This document shows, piece by piece, positions 51,249 to 61,854 of a DNA stretch of 64,000 nucleotides; position 1 is the stretch's first letter, and every line of letters begins with the position of its first letter. Where the stretch lies: NCBI RefSeq assembly GCF_009727055.1, contig NC_052358.1:48583802-48647801 (forward strand), in the 5' to 3' direction. The stretch is from Benincasa hispida (lineage: Eukaryota; Streptophyta; Magnoliopsida; Cucurbitales; Cucurbitaceae). The notes beneath the pieces were generated by a model, which saw only the letters and a program-made list of their open reading frames with translations, had not been told where the DNA came from and searched no databases. The position numbers were made by a program, and so were the translations under genes.

Positions 51249-53819
51249 AAGTTGTTCTGATATTCCAAATTTCACTTCTGTTTTGAACTTCTTTTATAGT
51301 CGTGGTGGGTTTTCTGCATTGCGTTTAATTGTTAAATGCATTTGTGGATGGTGTTGATGGATGTTAATTGCCTTTGTTTAAAGCTTTCTTTAAATTACAA
51401 AGTGTTAATTTGTAAGGGCCCTTATGTTTTTAGGCATAATTAACATGCTATCGAGTCTGTAATTCAAAGAGTTTGAGTTAGTCGAGTCGTTCGTGATGAA
51501 GTTTCGAAGCATGGTGATGCGGCTCTCAGCGAAGAAGAAGATCAAGGGTTGGTCGTGTCATGTAGCCTCAGGTAAACGATCGTTGGGATTTAACTAAAAG
51601 ATCGTGTAGATTTTTCTGTATAATCGTGTAGTATTTACTAAACAATCATTTAGCTAGAGTTAAACAATGGGGTAAATCGTTTACTCTATCGCGTAGCATT
51701 AGTTGCTCGATCGCGTAGACGCTGGAGGTAGACGATCGTACTGGGAGCATATGATGCTCATCGTTTAGAAGAAGGTGCGTGCTACACGATCGTGTAGTTA
51801 GCATGCTCATCGCATTTTCACTGACTACACGATCACGCGGTATATGATATGAAGGCACTCGCTCAGCGATCGTTTAGATGATCATGCTTCATCGCATCGT
51901 AGTCATTTAGACGATAGTATAAGGTTTGCGTTGCGGAGCGCGCTACACGATCGCGTACCTCATGCTTCATCGCATAGCAAAAGGTACAGGATCGTTGCTA
52001 AACGATCGTTTAGCTCGGGAAGCATAGGTAAACGATTGAGCAAAGCATTTGTTCTTTCGTTAGACGATCGCGTGGTGTTTGGTACACGATCAGTGGAGAC
52101 GCGTTGCTTCGCTCGGACGGTTCAAGACTCGGTTTGCCTGTTTGAACCGGAGACTCCTTGTTTTTGTAATAGTTAGCTTGTAGTTTTGAGGATTTTAGGC
52201 AATTTTACCCGGTTCATCAACATTTGTTTTTTATACATGTGATGTATGGTGTTTATATGGAAAAGTGTTTGACATATAGATTTAAAACCCACCTTAGGTT
52301 GTGCAATTGTTCATACATTATGTATTATAAGAGTTATAATATTGCATGAAGAAATTGCATGAAAACATGCACATGCATCATGAAATATAAGAGTTATATT
52401 TAGTGCATGCAGTGAGCATATTCATACATCATCATTTTATTATAAGCGTTATAGTATAAGGGTGTATGGAAGCATGTTGCGCTTGGTTCATTGCTTGTTT
52501 GTATAATAGTTGTATAACAAGGTAACAATGAATGAACAATGCATTGAGCATGACACTCAGGCTATTTATAAGAGTTATAAATGCCTTGTATGTGTTAGCT
52601 TTGCGTTGTAGTTTTGGTTGTTTCCGTTATAAGCGTTATAAAGGAAATTAAAACTAAAATCGATAAGAAAGAGTTGCATGCCGACTTAGGGTGAACTCAT
52701 GTTTTAAAAGGGTTTTAAAATTGGATTGAGATAGACCTAAGTTCAAAGGTTCTAATGGGATTAGTAACCTAGTTTTAATCTTTTTAAATCGGTTTAATAG
52801 GATTAAATTGATTGGCATAAAAGATTAAAATTGTATTAAATCTATATATAAGGGACCTTTTGTCTATGGTGGGTTCTGTCTAGGCTGGAGTTCTTAAGCT
52901 GACGAAAATGGAATACTCCTACCTGGAAACCTATCTGGAAAGGTGAATTAGATAGATTTTCTGCAAGCATGCGACAGTTGGTCAAAGACTCCATTAAAGA
53001 GTTTAATGGATGATGATCAAAAGTTGTTAAACTATCCAAGGTAAAAGTTACTCTTGGGCAAACCTAAAAAGTCACTTAGTTAAAATTCTTAGCCGTGTTT
53101 TTTCTAAGTAAACTAAACCCTAGGTTATAAAATGCTCAATGGGAGGAAGAAATGTATCTGATATGTCAAGAATTCCACTCAAGTTTCTCTCTGAATGTTC
53201 ACACCATGAGATTCATGCTTGGCCTCATGGTACCCTGGGAGCATCCCCCCTTCGGATGGTGTTTGCATGATTCAATATCAAGGTGGACGGAGAGAGTATT
53301 TATAGTAAGCGGGTGAAGGGTGTATGTCAACATGTCCTACGGTCTCTGTCATTGGTTTACATCGTGAGATCATTCTGTACTCCCTCGTGGCGCCTTAAGT
53401 GTGTCTCCCTTCGGATGGGTTTTGTACAGTTGGTCAAGATCAAAGTGAACTCCAGAAATGGATAGGGTCGCTTTAGGTTTTGCCCCAATCAGATCTTTTC
53501 CCTTCCTATTGGTTGCTTGGGGTAGATCTCTAGGGCCTAAAATGGCAGGTTACACTTACGGGAGATTGTTAAGTAAGTTAATGTTCTCTTGACCAAATCA
53601 ATGATGGCTAGTCGTTATAGGAGCAAGAGTTGTTCTGGTATTAATGACTAGTTGAGAATTTCTCAATTCAAAGGAGGGATAATTGACCTCCCTTCGGCGA
53701 CTTTTGTCCTAAACCTTTGAAGCATCATTGCGAAACTAGATGTCATACAGAGTTCATGTTAATTTTGCTAAACCTTATTGGATGTTGTATATTTTTAACG
53801 GGTATTTGCTTAAAACCTA
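51249..53819 (+). other. Long untranslated leader of C1 copia copy 2
   Basis: Parallel to 21723-24217 in copy 1, block by block. No gene-like ORF is seen. It includes the motif array at 51570-52110, 'ttataagagttataatat' words (52320-52450) and the two 'gcatcccccttcggatgg'-type blocks (53240 and 53400). Confidence 0.6.
51570..52110. repeat. ACGATCG-type motif array in the C1 leader (copy 2)
   Basis: About 18 degenerate copies of TAAACGATCGTGTAG / CTACACGATCGCGTA in both orientations. One copy is a perfect 18-bp palindrome, GCTAAACGATCGTTTAGC (51997-52014). Spacing is 15-45 bp. Confidence 0.75.
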
Positions 53820-54437
53820 ATGTCGGTCAATGTGTTTTTTGTTTTTAGCAACTTTTTATTTTTTCCATTGAATACCTTTAATTTGACCGATTACATACAA
53901 TGGAAAGAGTCTTGTAAAACGTATTTTGTGGTAAACGACCTCAAATTTGTCATGGTTGAGGAATGTCCTCAAGTCTCGACCCTTGATGCACCGCGAAGTG
54001 TTCATAATGCATATGAATTATAGATGAAGGCTAATTCATTAGCCCCACTTCACATTTTGGCTAGCATACCTGATGTTTTGGCCAAAAGGGTTGAGAACAT
54101 GGTCATTGCACGCGAGATCATGGACTCATTGCAAGATTTTTTTGAACATCAATTCTTACTTTTCGAGCGCAAAGGGATGTATGAATCATGCCTCAAAGGC
54201 AAGATGACCAAACGACATTTTAATGGAAAAGGTTACAGAGCTAAGAAAATCTTGGAGCTTGTACATTCTGACCTCTATGATTCCCTGAGTGTTAGGGCTC
54301 GAGGTGGGCATGAATATTTCATCTCTTTCATATATGATTATTCACGGTACGAGTATCTCTACCTAATGCAGTGTAAGTTTAAAGCCCATGACAAGTTCAA
54401 GGAGTATAAGGCTGAAGTTGAAAAACTTGTTAGGTAA
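53820..54437 (+). pseudogene. C1 copia gag joined to integrase by a deletion (copy 2)
   Basis: Gag sequence ('NLTDYIQWKESCKTYFVVND', 'VLAKRVENMVIAREIMDSLQ') has one stop (after 'HNAYEL', 54021-54023). From 54024 an open frame of 137 codons runs from gag straight into the end of the pre-integrase finger and the integrase start ('YESCLKGKMTKRHFNGKG', 'LELVHSDLYDS'). Compared with copy 1 about 765 bp are missing between 'FFEHQFLLFERKG' and 'MYESCLKG', which removes the protease and most of the zinc finger. The catalytic block reads FIYDYSR instead of FTDDYSR. Confidence 0.82.
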
Positions 54438-56210
54438 GAAGATAAAAACACTACGATCTAATCGTGGTGGACAGTATATGAACCTTCAATTCCAGACCTA
54501 TATGATAGAACATGGGATTGCATCCCAACTCACGGCCCCAGGTACATCTCAGCAGAATGGTGAATTAGAAAGGAGAAACAGAACCTTGTTGGACATGATT
54601 CGGTCTATGATGAGTTAGTCTCATCTTCCAGACTTGTTTTTGGGTTTTGTAGTGGAGACTGCATACTATATTTTGAACAATGTTCCCTTGCTAAAACACC
54701 TTCTGAGTTGTGGAGAGGCCATAAAGGTAGTTTACGCCACTTCAGGATTTGGAGGTGTCCGACACATGTGCTAATGACTAGCCCGAAGAAGTTGGAACCG
54801 CGTTTGAAAGTTTGCCTCTTTGTAGGCTACCACAAGGAAATGAGGGGTGGATACTTCTATGATCCGAGTGAGAACAAAGTGTTTGTTTCAACAAATGCTA
54901 TCTTCTTGGAAGAAGACCACATTCTGGATCATAAGCCACGAAGTAAGCTTGTTTGACATGAGATTTCTAGAGAGACTGAGACTACTGAGGGTTCAACAAG
55001 AGTTGTTGAACAGACCACCAGATCAACCAGAGTTGTTGATGTCGGTACATCTAGTAAACCAGCTCAAGAGTTGAGACTGCCTCGACGTAGTGTGAGGGTT
55101 ATGAACCCACTGGATCGCTACATGGGTTTGACTAAAGCCCAAAACGTCATTTCTAATTATGGGGTCGAGAATCCATTGTCTTTTAAGAAACCAATAAAGG
55201 ATGTTGACAAGGATGAATGAATTAAAGCCATGAACCGGGAGATGGAGTCTATGTACTTCAATAACGTCTAGGAGCTTATGGATCTGCCTGATGGGGTAAG
55301 ACCTATTGGGTGTAAGTAGATCTATAAGCAAAAGAGAGGTGTCGATGGAAAGGTACAAACCTTTAAGGCTAGACTCGTGACAAAGGGTTATACCTAGGTT
55401 GAGGGAGTTGACTATGAGGAGACTTTCTCACCTGTTGTCATGCTCAAGTCTATCAAAATAATCCTACCCACAATCACATTTTATGATTATGAGATATGGA
55501 AAATGGACGTCAAGACTGCCTTTCTTAATGGTAATCTTGAGGAGACCATCTACATGACTCAACTAGAGGGGTTCGTAGTTCCAAATCAAAAGCAAAAAGT
55601 TTGCAAGCTTAATAAGTCCATTTATGGGCTGAAATAAGCATCTAGATCATGGAATATTAGATTTGACACCGCGGTCAAGTTGTTTGGCTTTGATCAGAAT
55701 GTTGATGAGCCTTCTGTCTACAAGAAGATCATCAACAGCTCAGTAGCTTTCTTGGTATTGTATGTGGATGATATCCTACTCATTAGGAATGATGTAGGCT
55801 ATCTGACTGACATTAAGAAGTGGCTAGTTGCCCAATTCCAAATGAAAGATTTGTGTGAGGCACAGTATGTTCTAGACATCCAGATCATTCAGGATCGTAA
55901 GAACAAGAGGTTAGCCTTGTCTCAGGCATCATACATTGATCAAATTTTGATCAGGTACAGGATGTAGGATTCCAAGAGCGGTTTGTTACCCTTCGGGCAT
56001 GGAATCGTTTTGTCTAAGGATCAATGTTCTAAGACACCTCAAGAAATTGAGGAGATGAGACGGATTCCCTATGCTTCAAGCTGGTGGAAGCTTAATGTAT
56101 GCAATGTTGTGTACCAGACCCGACATTCGCTATGCAGTAGGGATTGGTATCAGTCCAATCCAACATTTGATCACTGAACGATGATCAAGAAAATCCTCGA
56201 GTATCCTCGA
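54438..56210 (+). pseudogene. C1 copia pol, integrase end, reverse transcriptase and RNase H start (copy 2)
   Basis: Integrase end with 'PGTSQQNGELERRNRTLLDM' and 'LFVGYHKEMRGGYFYDP'; RT with 'MDVKTAFLNGNLEETIYMTQ', the intact catalytic 'VLYVDDILLIRNDVGY', and the RNase H connection 'SQASYIDQILIRYRM' and 'MRRIPYASS'. Several stop codons (for example after 'NKSIYGLK') and frameshifts break it. It is cut in RNase H at 56210 by a gypsy LTR head. With copy 1 it gives almost the whole C1 polyprotein order. Confidence 0.88.
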
Positions 56211-56669
56211 TGTAACACCCCAAAAAGTTTATGGTAATGTAATTTCAGTAATTTTTATTATTTGAGGGTGTTTTTGGAATTTTGGGCATTTAAGGTTAAT
56301 TGTTGAAGTTTAATTATTGTGGAAATTGGACTTTTCCTGTCGCATAATTCAATTTGGAAATTAATAGCATGAATTGATTTCATTTTGGGAAGGAAAGGAA
56401 TTTAGTAGAATAAATGGAATACAAAAAGAATAAAGTGAAATATATATATATATATTATATATATATATTATTTTCTTTTCTTTTCCTTTTATTTTCTTTT
56501 ATTTTCCTTCTTTCCCTTCCCCTTCCTTTAACCCTCATGTCGCCCAACCCCCCCTCCCCCCTCGAAATTTTTCTTCCTTTCCATCGATTGGGCCAACTGC
56601 CGTCGATCCGCCTCCTAGTGCGCCGCCCGCGCCGATCTCGCCATTCCGTAGCCATTCACAATCGTCAGC
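56211..56669 (+). repeat. Ty3/gypsy LTR head fragment, copy 2
   Basis: Starts TGTAACACCCCAAAAAGTTT and runs on parallel to 26253-26398 for about 100 bp, then continues beyond where copy 1 is cut. It includes a TA microsatellite at about 56440-56470 and a pyrimidine-rich tract (56470-56580). It ends at the rRNA fragment. Confidence 0.65.
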
Positions 56670-57864
56670 AAGCCAACTAACAGCCGACGGGTTCGGGACA
56701 TGGGACCCCCGTGCCCAACCCTCAGAGCAATTCCTTTTCCCCAGGTTATGGATCCATTTTTTTCGACTTCCCTTGCCTACATTGTTCCATCAACCAGAGG
56801 TTTTTTACCTTGGAGACCTAATGCGGTTATGAGTACGACCGGACGTGAGAGGCACTCGAACCTCCGGATTTTCAAAAGTCGTCGGGGGCACACTGAACAC
56901 CACGCGATGTGCAATGCTCTTCCAACCGTGACCCTACCTCTAGCTGAGCCATTTCCAGGGTGGGCAGATTGTTAAACAAAAAAGATAACTCTTTTCGAGG
57001 CCCCGTCAACGTCTCAGAAATCCTTAACATTGTTGTCAACCACCATGTCCCGGTTCAAGAATTTTAACCCGATTCCCTTTCGAAGTTCACGCTGTCGCAC
57101 TATCAAACGGCTTTCCCCGTCTTTAGGATCGACTAACCCATGTGCAAGTGCCGTTCACATGGAACCTTTCCCCCCTTCAGCCTTCAAAGTTCTCATTTGA
57201 ATATTTGCTATTACCACCAAGATCTACACTGACGGCCACTCTGCCCGAGCTCCTTCTCAAGGTTTTTGAAGCGACCTCCGTGCCCTTCTACTCATCGGGG
57301 CCTGGCTCTTGCCTCGACGATCGGGTATAGGTCGCGTACTTCAGTGCCATCCATTTTGGGGCTAGTTGATTCGGCAGGTGAGTTGTTACACACTTCTTAG
57401 CAGATTTCGACTTCCATAACCACCGTCCTACTGTCTTAATCGACCATCCCCCTTTGTGGGATCTAGGTTATGCACAATTAGGCACCGTAACCAGGCTTCC
57501 GGTTCATCTCGCATCGCTAATTTTGCTTACCAAAAATGGCCCACTTGGAGCTCTTGATTCCGTGGCGTGGCTTAACAAAGTCGTTGCACCGTCCTGCCTA
57601 TTTAAAGTTTGAGAATAGGTCGACGGTGTTGCGCCCCGATGCCTCTAATCATTGGCTTTAGCCAATAGAACTCGCCCACGGGCTCCAGCTATCCCGAGGG
57701 AAACTTCGGAGGGAACCAGCTACTAAACGGTTTGATTAGTCTTTCGCCCCTATACCCAAGTCAGATGAACGATTTGCACGTCAGTATCGCTGCGGGCCTC
57801 CACCAGAGTTTCTTTTGGCTTCGCCTCGCTTAGGCATAGTTCACCATCTTTCGGGTCCTAACAC
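56670..57864 (-). pseudogene. 25S rRNA fragment, antisense, degenerate
   Basis: The reverse complement follows nuclear large-subunit rRNA across about 1.2 kb: it begins near 'GGACCCGAAAGATGGTGAAC' (57860) and passes 'GGTATAGGGGCGAAAGACTA', 'GAGCTCCAAGTGGGCCATTT', 'AATATTCAAATGAGAACTTT' and 'CATGTGAACGGCACTTGCAC', ending at 'CCCGAACCCGTCGGCTGT' (near 56675). Neither end of the 25S gene is included. Compared with rRNA as I remember it there are many C-to-T and G-to-A changes and several small deletions, so it is a dead copy, not an active rDNA unit. The short plus-strand ORFs across it are meaningless. Confidence 0.92.
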
Positions 57865-59720
57865 CGCGAACTCCAAATTACAATCATGAATCAATAAATC
57901 ATTTACAGTCGACTTCAAACAAACGGTTATACAATTATACAGAAAAATTACAGCATGAAACAATACAGAAGAACAGAGATCAAACTCTATATGAACATCG
58001 GCAGAAGCATCCCCACGCTCCAATTGCGCAACTCTAATCGAACAACAGCAACCACGAGCTCTCAATCTACACGACCGCAACACCGCACGAACACTTCGCG
58101 CTCGTTCTCAGCGATCTCCTCGGTCACAAACTCCTCCACAACACGAACGGACTCCTCACTCGTCCTCCGTGACACGAACGGCCTCCACAACACCATGAAT
58201 GGCCCCTAGAAAACCTCGACGGTGTCGAGTTGAGTCTGACACCACCAATAAGGCGACCTTGGTATTTTCGGTGTGAGAATCCAGAGGGTGGGCTCTTTTA
58301 GTAAACACTGCACGATCGTTTAACTCGCACCTGCACGATCGTTTAGCTCGCCCAGTCATCGTTTAGTAAATCTGTATTTACTTGACGACCACCGTGAGTT
58401 TCTTTTCGCCGAAGGGAAAACTCAAAATCTTTTTCAAACCTTTGTAAAAAAAACTCCTTTTCAAAATAGGAAACCACTTTCCTTTTAAACTCTCGGTTAC
58501 CATGATCCAATAAGCACCCACTACTTTGGTTATTTAAAAGAAAAAGTATTAATTATCTAATAATTAATATTATTATAAATATAAATGATAACGAACTTAT
58601 CATACTATATTTATAACCTATAGTTTTAATATTTCATCTCATGAAACATATAAACCATAGTTCTTTTTCTATTTCATGGTACTTAATGTAAATCTCATTT
58701 ACATCAATCCTCCATTAGATGTATCTCATACATCATACCGATTATATCATATATAATCAAAATACCTCTTGTCAATTTGAACATTTCAAATCAACACCAA
58801 GAATTGATCCTCAACAGAATCCAAGCTACCAAGGGGACTTCATGGACTTGTAGATCCGAAGCTCCAACGGTACGTGAATAACTGACTAAACTCTTTAGTC
58901 ATGGGATCCACCATCCGTTAACTGCCAGGCACTCCACTAAAGACCGACAACTAAACTCTCTTCACTACAAATATATTATGTGTCTATCTTAACCAATCAG
59001 CAGTAAGATAACCCTTCACAAATCACTCATAAGTACAGTTGGGCCAATAATCGTTATGCCACTATAGTTACATTTGTCTCCTTAAGTACCACTAATCCCT
59101 CTAATGTACATAAGTCATAATCCTACTATGACTGAGTCTTCTCTTCCAAAGAGAAGCTGTGGCCACTATGTTCAAGCACCGGAATCAGCCCTTAAGGGAG
59201 CAATCTCTTTATTTATCCCTGCTTCGGGAAAGGAGTGAATTCCATATTATGGATTGAGTTCCCAGCTCCCAGATCAGATAAGTCCCCAAAAAGGTAGGCA
59301 TGTTGAGTTGGCAATCTAGCCACTCTCACCCAAACTAATCAAAGGATCGTACTCAAAGGCAAGAGTTCACAAATCACTCAGGATTAAAGTCGTGTCACCT
59401 ATGATCGTTTAGGTGAGACGTAAGTCTTTAGCTTCAACGGCGTTATATACAGAGTCTAGTCATCTCGTGGTCCAGGTCTTATACAAACTCTTTGTATAGG
59501 ACACCCTCGCTCCACGTCTCCACAGGAATGGTCAGGATCTATCATCTATAGTAGTTTACAACACTTGTAAACCTCTACAAAGCAAGCCGTATCCGTAGTG
59601 TCACCAGGATCAGGTATCCCACCTTAATCCTTATACTACAGACTGATTTCAGTTATCACATAGGCATGATCCACTTGTATATCACATATACATGCTTAAG
59701 TTCACATAAGATAACCAAGG
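57865..59720 (-). repeat. C1 copia LTR, reverse orientation, truncated at both ends
   Basis: The reverse complement of 49622-51233, recognisable in 'ccaagaattgatcctcaa', 'ctccactaaagaccgacaac' and 'ccttaagggagcaatctctt'. It extends further toward the LTR start ('tccacttgtatatc...', compare 21095). It lacks the TGTTGGG start because a C2 LTR is inserted at 59721, and its 3' end is cut by the rRNA fragment. 58310-58370 contains the ACGATCGTTTAG motif. Confidence 0.82.
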
Positions 59721-61672
59721 TGATCGAAAAATAGGCATCCGCAGCGAAATTAAATACCAATTTTACTCTAATTGCACAAAATTAACATACAACCCTAAAT
59801 TAATTAATTAGGGTTTTTTGAAATATTACCTTTGAAGCTCTCGAAATGCTTCTATCTCTGCCCGATCACGAACCGGACAACCACTAAGCTGAACTACTAT
59901 CCTCTGGACTCAGAACTGGGTGTTGGGACCCGATGGATGAAGAAATCGAGAGAGAGAAAGAAATGGAAATAGGAGATGGATTTTTCTTTTTGGTTTGGGT
60001 TTTGTTTCAGTCCAATTTAGATACTAGTTTTGGCAAAAATGTCAAAAGTCTTTTATCCAATTTGAAAGCCCAAATTTATAGAAAAAACCATGCAAAAATT
60101 GCATGAAATAAATTCATAAAAACCCAACACCTCAAAATCCACTATCTAAGTGGGCTTGATGTATCCACTATAAGCCAACACCTAGCCCACTATCTTGTTA
60201 GTGGAATTATCCAACAAAAGTTTGGATTTTCCCACTAACTTTAGTCAAAGGGTAAAATGGTCATTTTGTCAAAGTCAAATTTTTACCGAAAAGTCAACAT
60301 TTTGACTTTTTATGATCTTTTCCATGTTGACTAATTTTGGCCTCCCGAGTATGAATCTGTATTCATTTTCTCGAAATTCAAACCACATTTGAATATAAGG
60401 TCAGTCAAAGTTTGACTTTTCAAAGTCAAAAGTCAATTTTTTGACTTTTTACATCTTTGATCATTTCCATTATTTTCGAGCTTCCGAATACTAATGTATT
60501 CATATTCTTGATATTTAAATCACATTTAATCATTAAAGCTATATCTCTAAACTGAAAACCGACCACTATATCACATATACTTGTCGGTTTTTCTCTCTTC
60601 ACCTAATTTGAACAATTCGAATCATTCTATCATACTGTTCAAAGTTTATTCCATATGAGCTAGTAGGGGAACCTAATGGACTTATAGATCATGGGCTCCA
60701 ACATCTGGGATTAGCTGGCTAAACTCTTTTAGACGGAGTTGATCAACATTCGTTAACTAACGGGTCATTTTACTATAGTCCCGTAGTTGCACTCCCCTAA
60801 CTATAGATATATTTGTGTCCATTTGATATAACCATGATTAGTAAGCTAATCCTTCACAGGTTGTTCGTAATCTCGGCTGGGTCATAAAAATCGTTTTACC
60901 CCCAAGACTCATCTTATTCCTTAAGTTCTACTGATCCTCTAATGAACAATTGGTTTAAGGTCCAACCTATAAACCGAACCTCATCTCGGGCCAAGGAGAA
61001 GGTGGGGCCCCTTGTTCAAGACCTAGATTCAGTACTAAAGGGAACAACCTATCTACTATCTCTATAATGGGTAGGAGTGAATTTTGTTTTGCACCCTATG
61101 TTCCCAGCTATCCACTTGATCTTACCCCTGAAATGGGAGACTTACTGGGCCAGCGATAATGAGCTGCCCTCACCTATGCAGATCTAAGGATAATTCCGAG
61201 TGAACAGGAGTTCATAGTTAGCTCAGGATTAATATTAAGTTACCAAGGTTATGAACTAACGAAATAGTCAGTTTTAAATATAAAACGGCATTTAGAACGA
61301 AAAAAGTGACTATTTCATGGTCCAATCTTATGTAAACTCTTTACATATGATACCCTCACTTTCATGTCTCCACATGAACGGTTTAGGATCACATCGTTTG
61401 TACTAACTACAAAATGGGCCACATCCATAGTGTCCTCAGAATAAGGCGCCCAACCTTATTCATATACTATAGACCATTTTGGCTATATATTTGAACTTGA
61501 TCCACATTTATTTCACTACATAAAGTTCAAACTTAAACTTAATAGCCTCGGATCCTTATTTTATTGGATTCATGAATATAGAATTTAATTTTACTAAAGA
61601 TTTTCAATAACAGCTTTATTGAACAAGAATATGATATTACAAATTACGAGTTTTAGGACATAAAATCCAACA
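59721..61672 (-). repeat. C2 copia 3' LTR (1952 bp)
   Basis: On the minus strand it starts TGTTGGATTTTATG (61672) and ends TTTTTCGATCA (59721), with TG...CA termini. Its layout parallels 1-1867 at the window start. It is preceded by a polypurine tract and the C2 pol on the same strand, so it is a 3' LTR. Repeats of 'gtcaaagt.aaa..ttttgacttt' at 60240-60480 are conspicuous inside it. Confidence 0.82.
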
Positions 61673-61684
61673 AACTCCCACTTG
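61673..61684 (-). other. C2 copia polypurine tract
   Basis: AAGTGGGAGTT on the minus strand, directly before the 3' LTR start. Confidence 0.75.
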
Positions 61685-61854
61685 GACTAAAACTCCTAGT
61701 AGGATCAAACGATGCTGAATTTAACTGTGAGAAATTAATATTACATATGAGTACAATAAACATATGAATACAATAAACTAGAGCATTCATGTCCAAAATA
61801 ATTTCCCACTTGTCCTAGTTTAGAAATACCGTAGACCTAAACTCTGTAGGTGAC

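Noticed and set aside
56700..58359. Several ORFs of 60-90 codons
   Set aside because: They lie across the antisense 25S rRNA fragment and the reversed C1 LTR; translation of rRNA and LTR sequence has no meaning.
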